A stretch of DNA of 59,249 bases from Methanosarcina sp. MSH10X1 (GTDB taxonomy: Archaea > Halobacteriota > Methanosarcinia > Methanosarcinales > Methanosarcinaceae), in contig NZ_SCHL01000021.1 in NCBI RefSeq assembly GCF_004099695.1, forward strand, positions 1-59,249, given 5' to 3'. Made by a program: the position numbers and the translations under genes. How positions within the stretch are numbered: the first letter of the stretch is position 1; every line of letters begins with the position of its first letter. Positions 39,159 through 47,483 of this stretch are shown here, piece by piece. The notes under the pieces were generated by a model. The model saw only the letters and a list, made by a program, of their open reading frames with translations, was not told where the DNA came from and did no database searches.

Positions 39159-41042
39159 ATGAAACAGGAAATATACGAAAAAAGCATTGACCCTGCAACC
39201 CGGACCATGCTGCAGAAAGCCGAGGAAGAAGGTATTGATACTGCCTGGGAAAGATATGAGAAGCAACTACCTCAGTGCAGTTTCGGACAGCTCGGAGTCT
39301 GCTGCCGGAATTGCAATATGGGCCCGTGCCGGATAGATCCTTTCGGGGAAGAAGCTGATAGGGGGATTTGCGGTGCTACTGCAGATATCATTGTTGCAAG
39401 AAATCTTCTGAGATCAATTGCTGCAGGTGCAGCAGCTCATTCCGATCATGCGAGAGATGCAGTACTGGCCTTTAAGAAGATGAGTGAAGGAGAGGCTGTA
39501 AGCTACAGGATAAAAGATACAGCAAAACTGTTATCCCTCGCATCGGAATATGGAATTTCCTGCGAAGGGGAAAGCCTGGAGGAAGTGGCAACCAGACTCG
39601 CTGATATCCTGCTTCTGGAATTTGGAAAACAGGAAGGGCCCATCCTGTGCACCAGAAGAGCCCCCGAGATAAGGCTCAAACTCTGGGCCGAGCTTGGAAT
39701 AGAGCCAAGAGGAATCGATCGGGAAATAGTAGAATGCATGCACAGGACGCACATGGGTGTGGATAATAATGCGGTTCATATTCTGCTCCAGGGACTGCGC
39801 ACAGGACTATCGGATGGCTGGGGAGGCTCGATGATCGCCACCGATATTCAGGACATACTTTTCGGAACCCCGCAGCCGAGAAGAAGCACCGTTAATCTGG
39901 GAGTACTGTCAATGGACAAAGTAAATGTGATCGTTCACGGGCATGAACCGGTTCTTTCAGAAATGATAGTCGAAGCCGCCGAAGATCCCGAACTTCTTGA
40001 ACTTGCACAGGAAAAGGGTGCGGCAGGTATAAATGTTGCAGGGATTTGCTGTACTGGCAATGAAACCCTGATGCGGCACGGGACCCCCATAGCAGGAAAC
40101 TTCCTCCAGCAGGAACTGGCAGTAATTACAGGCGCTGTGGAAGCTATGGTAGTGGATGTCCAGTGTGTTATGCCCTCGCTTGGAGAGCTTACGGGATGCT
40201 ACCACACAAAGTTTATATCTACATCCCCAAAAGCCGATTTTCCTAATACCTTGAGAATGGAATTCCACGAGGACAGGGCTTATGAAACCGCAAAAGAAAT
40301 CATAAGGACGGCCGTTGAGAACTTCCCTAACAGGGTTCCGGAAAAGGTTGCCATACCTGAAGCTAAGCAGGAATGCATTGTCGGTTTCAGTGTCGAAGCC
40401 ATCCTTAATGCGCTTGGCGGAAGTCCTGATCCCCTTATTGAGGCGATAAAAAGCGGAGCAGTTAGGGGAATCGGGGCTGTTGTAGGCTGTAACAATATAA
40501 AAGTGAAGCACAATGACAGTCACGTTAATCTTGTCAGGGAACTGATTAAAAACAATGTGCTTGTAGTCACAACCGGCTGCAATGCAATTGCGTGTGCCGA
40601 AGCAGGGCTGCTTTTACCGGAAGCTTCCGAACTTGCAGGCGAAGGGCTGAAAGCCGTCTGTAAAGCCCTTGGCGTACCTCCGGTCCTGCACATGGGCTCC
40701 TGTGTTGATATCAGCCGTATCCTTGTACTTTCATCTGCGCTTGCAAACCGCCTGGGTGTGGACATAAGCGATCTTCCGGCAGCAGGAGCAGCCCCTGAAT
40801 GGATGAGCGAAAAAGCGGTCAGTATCGGGGCTTATGTGGTTTCGTCAGGCGTATTTACTGTGCTAGGCACTGTTCCGGCGGTTCTTGGAAGCCAGGCTGT
40901 TACGTCCCTGCTCACAGAAGGCTTAAACGATGTGATCGGGGCGAGTTTTGCAGTTGAATCCGATCCTTTTAAAGCCGCAGACCTGATGCTTAAGCACATT
41001 GACGGGAAAAGAAAGGCTCTGGGCCTGACCTCAGAGAGATGA
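39159..41042 (+). CDS. cooS: Carbon monoxide dehydrogenase, catalytic subunit (monofunctional)
   Basis: A 627-residue Ni-Fe CO dehydrogenase that interconverts CO and CO2. N-terminal clusters are ligated through CSFGQLGVCCRNCNMGPC (B and D clusters). C-cluster ligands are recognisable as His in VHGHEPVLSEM and Cys residues in GICCTGNETL, DVQCVMPSLG, AVVGCNN, TTGCNA and MGSCVDISR. The length fits the CooS family rather than CdhA. In Methanosarcina CooS supports CO use or removal. The ATG at 39159 is preferred over a GTG at 39147. cooF follows after six bases. Confidence 0.95.
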   Translation: MKQEIYEKSIDPATRTMLQKAEEEGIDTAWERYEKQLPQCSFGQLGVCCRNCNMGPCRIDPFGEEADRGICGATADIIVARNLLRSIAAGAAAHSDHARDAVLAFKKMSEGEAVSYRIKDTAKLLSLASEYGISCEGESLEEVATRLADILLLEFGKQEGPILCTRRAPEIRLKLWAELGIEPRGIDREIVECMHRTHMGVDNNAVHILLQGLRTGLSDGWGGSMIATDIQDILFGTPQPRRSTVNLGVLSMDKVNVIVHGHEPVLSEMIVEAAEDPELLELAQEKGAAGINVAGICCTGNETLMRHGTPIAGNFLQQELAVITGAVEAMVVDVQCVMPSLGELTGCYHTKFISTSPKADFPNTLRMEFHEDRAYETAKEIIRTAVENFPNRVPEKVAIPEAKQECIVGFSVEAILNALGGSPDPLIEAIKSGAVRGIGAVVGCNNIKVKHNDSHVNLVRELIKNNVLVVTTGCNAIACAEAGLLLPEASELAGEGLKAVCKALGVPPVLHMGSCVDISRILVLSSALANRLGVDISDLPAAGAAPEWMSEKAVSIGAYVVSSGVFTVLGTVPAVLGSQAVTSLLTEGLNDVIGASFAVESDPFKAADLMLKHIDGKRKALGLTSER

Positions 41043-41048
41043 TTCAGA

Positions 41049-41558
41049 ATGAAAGATATAGTTATTCGGCCTGAACGCTGTCTGGGCTGCCGCTCCTGTG
41101 AGATTGCCTGTGCCGTTGCACATTCCGAGAGCAAGAATCTCTTTTCAGCTATAGGAGAAAAGCCGGCACCCAAAAAACGCATCAATCTGGAGTATGTCCC
41201 TGACCTTGAAATCTCTCTTCCCATTACCTGCCGCCACTGTGAGGATGCTCCCTGTGTTTCGGTTTGCCCTACAAAAGCTCTCTGCCAGGATGAAACTACC
41301 AGCACGGTAAGTTACACCCCTGAACGCTGTGTAAACTGCTGGACCTGTTCTACGGTATGCCCCCGTTTCATTTCTCTATACCAGATGATTCTCGTTATGG
41401 GCTGCTGGACCAGTTCCATGGTGTCGAATCGTGGAATAATTAGCAGGCAAATTAAAGCAGGAATAAAATGTGATCTTTGCGAGGGCAGGGACCAGCCTGC
41501 CTGCGTAGAGGCCTGCCCGACACATGCCCTTACTCTTTTCGAGAGGGAAGAAGATTAA
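41049..41558 (+). CDS. cooF: CooF-type four-cluster ferredoxin
   Basis: A 169-residue electron carrier for CooS. Four complete cysteine sets are visible: C11, C14, C17, C21; C61, C64, C69, C73; C94, C97, C100, C104; C141, C144, C152, C156, for four [4Fe-4S] clusters. The linker between residues 105 and 140 is longer than I expect for CooF and has unusual composition (YQMILVMGCWTSSMV); a neighbouring frame reads fluently there, so two compensating indels are possible. It is directly downstream of cooS and co-transcribed. Confidence 0.9.
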   Translation: MKDIVIRPERCLGCRSCEIACAVAHSESKNLFSAIGEKPAPKKRINLEYVPDLEISLPITCRHCEDAPCVSVCPTKALCQDETTSTVSYTPERCVNCWTCSTVCPRFISLYQMILVMGCWTSSMVSNRGIISRQIKAGIKCDLCEGRDQPACVEACPTHALTLFEREED

Positions 41559-41728
41559 AGGATGAAAGGACACGCAGATGCTCAGAAATTCTTAAAAAAC
41601 CAGAATCTACTGGTGCATCCCGCTCAAGACAATTGACCCTGCTTGCGCCACCGCCCTCTTTATCAATAAGCGTATATAAAGTAGTGTTGCCCTATTAATG
41701 TGAAGAACTTAATAATGGGAAGTGAGGC

Positions 41729-42184
41729 ATGACTAGTAGTGTTTACACGAAGATAATGGTTGCAACCGACGGTTCGGAACCTGTCAGAAGAGCAGTCGAA
41801 ACAGCAGTCGAAATCGCAAAAATAAGCGGAGCAAAACTTTATGGTGTGTATGTGATCGCCTATTGGAGACCTTTGATAGCCTATCCCAGGGATGTTGGGT
41901 GGGAAAGGGCCACTCTCGAACACTTCAGAGCCGAAGGCAAGGAAGCAACGGCTTATGTCGAAAACTCTGCAAAAGCTGAAAATATCGAGGTAGAATCCGT
42001 ACTCCTGGAAGGAGATCCTGCAAGTGAGATTGTCGATTTTGCAGAAGAAAATAATATTGACCTTATTGTCATGGGTACACACGGAAGAACAGGATTCCAG
42101 AAATTCCTGCTCGGAAGCGTGGCTGAAAGAGTGGTAAGGCACTCTAAAAAAGCAGTACTCGTCGTAAGGGGAAAAACTGTATAA
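41729..42184 (+). CDS. Universal stress protein (UspA family), copy 1
   Basis: A 151-residue single Usp domain. The N-terminus KIMVATDGSEPVRRAVETAV and the ATP-binding signature MGTHGRTG followed by FLLGSVAERVVRHSKKAVLVV are complete, so it probably binds ATP. Its role is in stress or energy sensing, unspecific by family. It lies 170 bases after cooF and 95 bases before the Gate protein gene. A close paralogue is at 44038. Confidence 0.92.
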   Translation: MTSSVYTKIMVATDGSEPVRRAVETAVEIAKISGAKLYGVYVIAYWRPLIAYPRDVGWERATLEHFRAEGKEATAYVENSAKAENIEVESVLLEGDPASEIVDFAEENNIDLIVMGTHGRTGFQKFLLGSVAERVVRHSKKAVLVVRGKTV

Positions 42185-42279
42185 AAAGGCAAATTATATA
42201 AACATTAAAATTTTTCAGAAAAGGAATTCCGGAACTTTTCCGGATATATTGATTTACCTTTCTGTACAAATAACTGGTA

Positions 42280-43215
42280 ATGATAGACCTTTTAATCGAG
42301 GTACTGGATTTTGCGCTTCCCGTACTTGCAATGATTTTTGTGGGGCTCGTAGGCACAGGCATACTTGTAGAGCTGGGCCTCATGCAAAAATTCTCCAGGC
42401 TTGTGAGCCCTATTTTTGCCTACACCAACCTGCCTGATACCTGCGCTTCAGCCTTCCTTGTGTCAATAGGGTCTACGGTAGCTGCAAATAGTATGCTTTC
42501 CCAGGCAAAAAAAGAAAATTGTCTGGAGGATAGGGAGGTCCTGCTCTGTTCAATGATGAATGCTACCCCTGCCTATTTCCGGGAACTTTTTACCTACCAG
42601 ATTCCGGTTGTCCTGCCTGCACTCGGCTTTGTAGTTGGAGGATTTTACTCCCTTGTATTCATAGTTACTGCCGTAGTCAAAATCCTGGTAATTGCAGTTG
42701 CAAGCAAACTTTTCCTTAAAGGCAATTCCTGCAGGGCTCCTGAACCGCAAGCCCGGAAGAAAGTATCCTTGAGAACTGCGGTTTACAGGGCTTTCAGGAA
42801 AGAGTTCAGGGCTTTTTTAAGAATTGCAGGGGTTTACCTTTTTGCAACTACAATTGTCTTCATACTTCAGGAACAGGGAGTTTTTGAAGTTTTCAGCGTA
42901 CTGCCTCTTGCTGAACTTTTTAAGATCCCAGCCGTATCAATTGTCCCGTTGACAAGCTACGTAGCCAGCCCTATCCTTGGAATTTCACTTCTGGGTCCGA
43001 TGATTCATTCAGGTGAGATTACGAACATACAGGCAATGATTGTGCTCATGCTTGGCAGCATGTTTATGCTCCCGATTTTTGCGCTTCGCAGCCAGATCCC
43101 AAGTAAAGTAGCGATTTTCGGTACGCGCCTTGGTGTTCAGATTGTCGTATACTCAACCGTAATAAGCCTGCTTGTGAGGCTCGCAATCCTGCTATTGCTG
43201 TTAAGCGCCGCATAA
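42280..43215 (+). CDS. Nucleoside-recognition (Gate) domain membrane protein
   Basis: A 311-residue protein with about eight membrane helices. Two Gate-type halves are visible (LVGTGILVELGLMQKFSRL and, in the second half, PLTSYVASPILGISLLG), with the SIGSTVAANSMLS segment in the first. These proteins are related to nucleoside transporters and spore maturation proteins A/B and probably move a small solute or ion. The substrate is unknown. It may share a transcript with the upstream stress protein. Confidence 0.82.
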   Translation: MIDLLIEVLDFALPVLAMIFVGLVGTGILVELGLMQKFSRLVSPIFAYTNLPDTCASAFLVSIGSTVAANSMLSQAKKENCLEDREVLLCSMMNATPAYFRELFTYQIPVVLPALGFVVGGFYSLVFIVTAVVKILVIAVASKLFLKGNSCRAPEPQARKKVSLRTAVYRAFRKEFRAFLRIAGVYLFATTIVFILQEQGVFEVFSVLPLAELFKIPAVSIVPLTSYVASPILGISLLGPMIHSGEITNIQAMIVLMLGSMFMLPIFALRSQIPSKVAIFGTRLGVQIVVYSTVISLLVRLAILLLLLSAA

Positions 43216-44037
43216 TACAGGAGTGTCGGTACAGAAGCTATCTATAGAGAAATTATCGGCACAGGAACTACGGTACAGATATTGTCGAAAAATTTTTTAG
43301 AGAATAAAATAGAGAAAAAAATTAAAAAGGACCGTTCAGAAGGAAAGAAAAATAGAGAAAAAGTAACTAAAGATTACTTGTATAAACTTAACAAAGATAT
43401 TAAAAACACAGTAGTGAACGGGGGTTTTTGGAGGAGGTTAAAATATGTTGGATATAATTATTGTCAATAAGATTTGATTTTGAGCTTTACCCGTTCACTA
43501 TTCTCCTCTGACGATCAAGCTATATATAAGTATTTTGGTGCGTCAAAAAGATATCAGCCTTTTGTGCCAGAATATTAAGAATTTATTGAATTCAAATGGC
43601 TTTTTATCCGCATATAGACAATTAAAATATATTGAAACAGATTGAAAACGAAGTAAGTCAGCGTTTAAACAGCGTTAATACGACATTGAAACAATAATGT
43701 CAATGTATAAAAATAACATTATAAAATTATTGTATAGTTATTAAGTTTAAGCATTTATTTGTTCCATAAGAATTCCAGACGAACAACAGAAAGCTTCCAG
43801 AGTTTTCTAATTATAAGATAGTATAATAATATAAGAATATAATATGGAATACGATTAAAAAATAGTATAAGGAATATGAAAAAATTCGAGTTATAAAAAA
43901 TGTGATGCAAGAGTTATATAGGTGATAATAAAATTAAATTCAGGAATAATAATATCTGGAAATAAACTGGAAAGAATATCCGGAAAGAATATCCGGAAAT
44001 GATAGAGTAGAAATTTGCAGCTTAATGAGGGTTTAAT
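43216..44037. other. Long AT-rich spacer with inverted repeat and a strong micro-ORF signal
   Basis: An 11-base arm TAGTGAACGGG (43412-43422) is inverted as CCCGTTCACTA (43490-43500). Between the arms, GGAGGAGGT (43430-43438) is followed six bases later by an ATG and a 10-codon frame, MLDIIIVNKI, at 43445-43477. A Lys-rich 62-codon frame at 43282-43470 overlaps but looks non-coding. The remainder is AT-rich with TATATATAAG at 43519 and no gene. Confidence 0.45.
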
Positions 44038-44487
44038 ATGGATGGCAGAACTTACAAAAAAATAATGATTGCAACCGATGGTTCGAGGCATGTGAGGAAA
44101 GCGATTGAGGCGGGAATTGAGCTTGCCAGACTCACCGGAGGCAGGCTCTATACTGTATACGTAATCGCTCCTGCAGGCTATTCTCCGAGAGATTTCGGGT
44201 GGGAAGAGTCATTGAGAGAATTTCTGGAGACTGAAGCGAAGAAAGCCGTTACTTTTGTTGAAGATGCCGGGAGAGCCGTCGGTCTTGAAGTAGAACCCTT
44301 AATTCTTGAAGGTCACCCTGCAGACAAAATTCTGGAATTTGCAGAACAGGAAGGCATGGACCTGATAGTTATGGGTACACTCGGAAGAACCGGACTTGAC
44401 AGGTTCCTGCTGGGGAGCGTAGCTGAAAAGGTAGTAAGGCACTCAAAAGTGCCGGTCATGGTGGTAAAAGGAGAAGCTGGAGAATAA
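44038..44487 (+). CDS. Universal stress protein (UspA family), copy 2
   Basis: A 149-residue Usp domain very similar to copy 1: KIMIATDGSRHVRKAIEAGI at the start and MGTLGRTG with FLLGSVAEKVVRHSKVPVMVV at the end, both needed for ATP binding. The two genes likely arose by duplication, with the Gate gene between them. It is preceded by a long AT-rich spacer and has AATGAGGGTTT before the ATG. Its own promoter is likely. Confidence 0.92.
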   Translation: MDGRTYKKIMIATDGSRHVRKAIEAGIELARLTGGRLYTVYVIAPAGYSPRDFGWEESLREFLETEAKKAVTFVEDAGRAVGLEVEPLILEGHPADKILEFAEQEGMDLIVMGTLGRTGLDRFLLGSVAEKVVRHSKVPVMVVKGEAGE

Positions 44488-44600
44488 GAACCAGGCGAAG
44501 CTGCAGGATAAAAACCCGATAATTCGTTAAAATGAATTTTTTAAACGAATTTTTCCGGGAAGTAAGTAATACTAATAATACTAATTTTCGAGAATTATTG

Positions 44601-44790
44601 AAAAATCAGTTACTAAAAACCCGTTACTAAAAATCGGTTACTAAAAATCGGTTACTAAAAATCGGTTACTAAAAAATCAGTTACTAAAAATCGGTTACTA
44701 AAAATCGGTTACTAAAAACCCGTTACTAAAAATCGGTTACTAAAAAATCAGTTACGAAAAATCGGTTACTAAAAAATCAGTTACGAAAAA
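44601..44790. repeat. 14-15-bp tandem repeat (about 13 copies)
   Basis: Units of the type GGTTACTAAAAATC alternate with CAGTTACTAAAAAAT and CCGTTACTAAAAAC over 190 bases. The array fills most of the 325-base gap between the stress protein gene and the convergent pmbA gene. Confidence 0.9.
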
Positions 44791-44814
44791 AGAAAGGGCT
44801 TTTCAAGAGCCCTT
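44785..44814 (-). terminator. Terminator hairpin of the lon-tldD-pmbA unit
   Basis: On the minus strand AAGGGCT, a seven-base loop and AGCCCTT are followed by a T-rich tract. The hairpin starts within the TAA stop of pmbA. Confidence 0.6.
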
Positions 44815-46123
44815 AACTTATAACACTAAGGTCCGATACCCGGATAGAAGGTGTAATTATTCCTCCGACTTTTCTGACATCAAAGCCTGCCCCTGTGATT
44901 TGTCTCAAGAGCTCGAAAGCATTGCCCGAGATCATGAGCGACTTTATAGGCTTATCAAGAGCTCCGTCTTTAATCGTAAAGGCATTTCTGGCTTCTACGG
45001 AGAAGTCTCCTGAAATTGAGTTCGCCGTGTGAGCCCCGATTACTGTACTTACAAAAACCCCGGACTGGGTATTAGCAATAATATCGGTCTGAGGGTAATC
45101 AATAATAAAGTTCCTGATCCCTACGGAAGGGGGGCTTGTATAAGAAGACCTTGAGCCATTTCCTGTGCTCTTTACGCCTGCTTTCCCTGCGGTATAACTG
45201 TCATAGAGGTAAGTCTCAAGCACACCTTTCTCGATTACAGTAGTACGCTGTGAAGGAACACCCTCATCGTCCGAAGCCGAAGTTTCAATCCCTGCCTCAA
45301 TGAGCCCATCATCGTAGATATTCAGTTCCGGAACTGCCAGTTCTTCCCCGAGTTTATCTATCAAACCCGATCTTCCCTTCTGAATATTGTCCGCATCAAG
45401 GGAAGGAGCAAGCGCTTCCTCGATAATGTCGGATAAAGCAAACGGATGGAAGATCACATCTGTCTTTTGAGATTCGACTTTTATTCCGCCATTGGATTTC
45501 AGCGCAAGTTCGGCTGCATTCTTTCCCAAAGCAAAGAAGTCAATATCAAGGGAACGCGAAACCGCAAAATCATAGGCTGTCGAAGTCTGCCCATTTACAG
45601 TAATGACATCCACAAAACCAGAAACTGCTGTTGATTCTTCTTCGATTTCTATGCCGTTTGTGTTCAGGATAAGCTGCCTGCCCTTTGCCCGAGTAAAGCC
45701 CCCTGAAGTCGGAAGTGTGCCCGGAACTTCTTTCGTGCCTTCTATGAGGGCCAGGGCATACTCAATACACGCTTCAAGTTCCAGAGCCTCGACCTTTTTA
45801 TCGTAGATGCCAGAGACCGTGGGATATTTCCCGTTAGAAGGAAGACCTACCCAGTCAGGGTCGCTTTCCCTGACCCTGGCTTCGGCAACTGCAACCTCTA
45901 CAGCATTTTCTATCTGGGCTGCCGAATTCGTACTGGCGAAACCAACGGCTCCGTTTACTATAGCCCGGACTCCTATGCCTTCCGAGAAACGGTCCTTAGC
46001 GTTCTCTATGGCGTCCTTTTTAAAATTCACGCCTGTTGAGTGATTTGCAGCGTAATAGACCTCAGCTTCTTCAGCCCCTGCTTTTTCTGCAAACCTGAGA
46101 GCTTTCCTTGCAAGCTCGTACAT
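44813..46123 (-). CDS. pmbA: TldD/PmbA family protein, PmbA subunit
   Basis: A 436-residue PmbA (TldE) subunit, the non-catalytic partner of TldD in a heterodimeric metalloprotease that degrades unfolded or modified peptides. Typical segments are AEVYYAANHSTGVNFKKDAI, RFSEGIGVRAIVNGAVGFAS, DDEGVPSQRTTVIEKGVLET and the C-terminal FSVEARNAFTIKDGAL. No HExxxH motif, as expected for PmbA. The frame extends to 46210, but the ATG at 46123 has GGAGGTG just upstream, overlapping the end of tldD, so translation is coupled. Confidence 0.93.
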   Translation of the reverse strand: MYELARKALRFAEKAGAEEAEVYYAANHSTGVNFKKDAIENAKDRFSEGIGVRAIVNGAVGFASTNSAAQIENAVEVAVAEARVRESDPDWVGLPSNGKYPTVSGIYDKKVEALELEACIEYALALIEGTKEVPGTLPTSGGFTRAKGRQLILNTNGIEIEEESTAVSGFVDVITVNGQTSTAYDFAVSRSLDIDFFALGKNAAELALKSNGGIKVESQKTDVIFHPFALSDIIEEALAPSLDADNIQKGRSGLIDKLGEELAVPELNIYDDGLIEAGIETSASDDEGVPSQRTTVIEKGVLETYLYDSYTAGKAGVKSTGNGSRSSYTSPPSVGIRNFIIDYPQTDIIANTQSGVFVSTVIGAHTANSISGDFSVEARNAFTIKDGALDKPIKSLMISGNAFELLRQITGAGFDVRKVGGIITPSIRVSDLSVIS

Positions 46124-46125
46124 CT

Positions 46126-47469
46126 TCAGGCACCTCCTACCAGAGCTTTTGAGATCGTCAGGTGAGGAGAACCGTCGGATACGGACACAAGCTGCCCGGC
46201 TTTTCCGCATCTGCCTGCGGTCATTTTCAGATCGTTACCCACAAGAGCTACATGGTTGAGAATTTCAAGGGTTTTGCCGGAGAGAGAAACGTCCCGTATG
46301 AGTTCGGTGAGTTCTCCGTTCTTTATAAGGTATCCTTTTTCGGCATTGAACTGGAAAATTCCTTCTCCGGTGTTAACCTGTCCTCCTCTGGACCCTATAA
46401 GATACATCCCGTTCTTTACTTCTTCGAGCATCTCTTCAAACCTGGCATCCCCGTTATCTATGAAGGTATTGCTCATCCTGACAACAGGCATGGAATAGCC
46501 CTGAGCTCTACAGTTCCCAGGCGTTCCCCCCAGTTTCGCTGCAGTTTCCCTTGAATGGAGATAAGAATTAAAGACTCCGTTCTTGATTATTTCTGTCCTT
46601 TTTGATTGTGCTCCTTCAGCGTCAAAAGGATAATACCCAAACTCATGCAGGGTAGGGTCATCGATAATCGTAATAAGAGGAGATGCAATCTGTTCTCCAA
46701 TTCTGTTTTCAAGAATGGAATCTCCTTCAAGGACGAGATCGGCCTCGGATGCGTGCCCAACGGCTTCATGGGCAAAGACGCCAGCCAGTTCCTGGTCAAG
46801 AATTACAGGCATTTCTCCTCCTTTAGGGGTTTTCGCATTGAGGAGTTCAACTGCAGTATTCCCTGCCTTGCCGGCAAGTTCCAGAACATTCTCTTTCTTA
46901 AAAAGCTCATATCCGTACCCAAAGCGGCTTTCCCTTCCTGCCTGGTATACTCCGTTCTCGGAAGCAACCGCAGAGACCGCAAAGCCGACGTTCAGAAGCT
47001 CATACCCCGATTCAATACCATCGGAACTCCTGTATTCGACTTTAAACTCGGACTCCAGATACATTACCTTGGTACTGTTGATGCCCTTTACTTTCGCACT
47101 GGTTTCTATGCTCTTTAAAAGATCGACTTTCTCCTCAATAGAAACGTCTCTCGGATCAATCCTGATTTCGGGAAGGTTCTTTACTTCAGGAGGATTTACG
47201 ACCGCAAGTTCTACTTCTTCCTTGGGAGTGCCGTCGTTCATAGAAAAAGCGAGTTTTGAGGCAGCTTCGATACCTTTTTTAAGGTCGATATCTCCCTCTA
47301 CGGAGGTATAGCCCCAGGAGCCTCCGCAGAGAGCCCTTATGCCGGCTCCCTTTGTGAAGTTTCTGGAAATTTCCTCGATCTTTCCGTTATCCAGAATAAT
47401 TGAGGTGGAACTGCCCTCAATTATCCTGCAGTCATAAAATTTAATATCCTGCATGTTAATATCCTGCAT
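46126..47469 (-). CDS. tldD: TldD metalloprotease subunit
   Basis: A 447-residue TldD: the zinc motif HEAVGH is in VFAHEAVGHASEAD, followed by a downstream Cys ligand region in the C-terminal barrel (NCRAQGYSMPVVRMSNTFI). N-terminal GAGIRALCGGSWGYTS is the family signature. It acts with PmbA. The start is uncertain: a 15-base direct repeat gives two ATGs, MQDINMQDIK, at 47469 and 47454; a TTG at 47496 is possible too. It begins inside or just after the end of the Lon gene, so the three genes form one unit. Confidence 0.93.
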   Translation of the reverse strand: MQDINMQDIKFYDCRIIEGSSTSIILDNGKIEEISRNFTKGAGIRALCGGSWGYTSVEGDIDLKKGIEAASKLAFSMNDGTPKEEVELAVVNPPEVKNLPEIRIDPRDVSIEEKVDLLKSIETSAKVKGINSTKVMYLESEFKVEYRSSDGIESGYELLNVGFAVSAVASENGVYQAGRESRFGYGYELFKKENVLELAGKAGNTAVELLNAKTPKGGEMPVILDQELAGVFAHEAVGHASEADLVLEGDSILENRIGEQIASPLITIIDDPTLHEFGYYPFDAEGAQSKRTEIIKNGVFNSYLHSRETAAKLGGTPGNCRAQGYSMPVVRMSNTFIDNGDARFEEMLEEVKNGMYLIGSRGGQVNTGEGIFQFNAEKGYLIKNGELTELIRDVSLSGKTLEILNHVALVGNDLKMTAGRCGKAGQLVSVSDGSPHLTISKALVGGA

Positions 47470-47483
47470 AATACCTGTCCTGA

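Noticed and set aside
43282-43470. 62-codon Lys-rich plus-strand frame
   Set aside because: Composition reflects AAA-rich DNA, no ribosome binding site, and it overlaps the inverted repeat.
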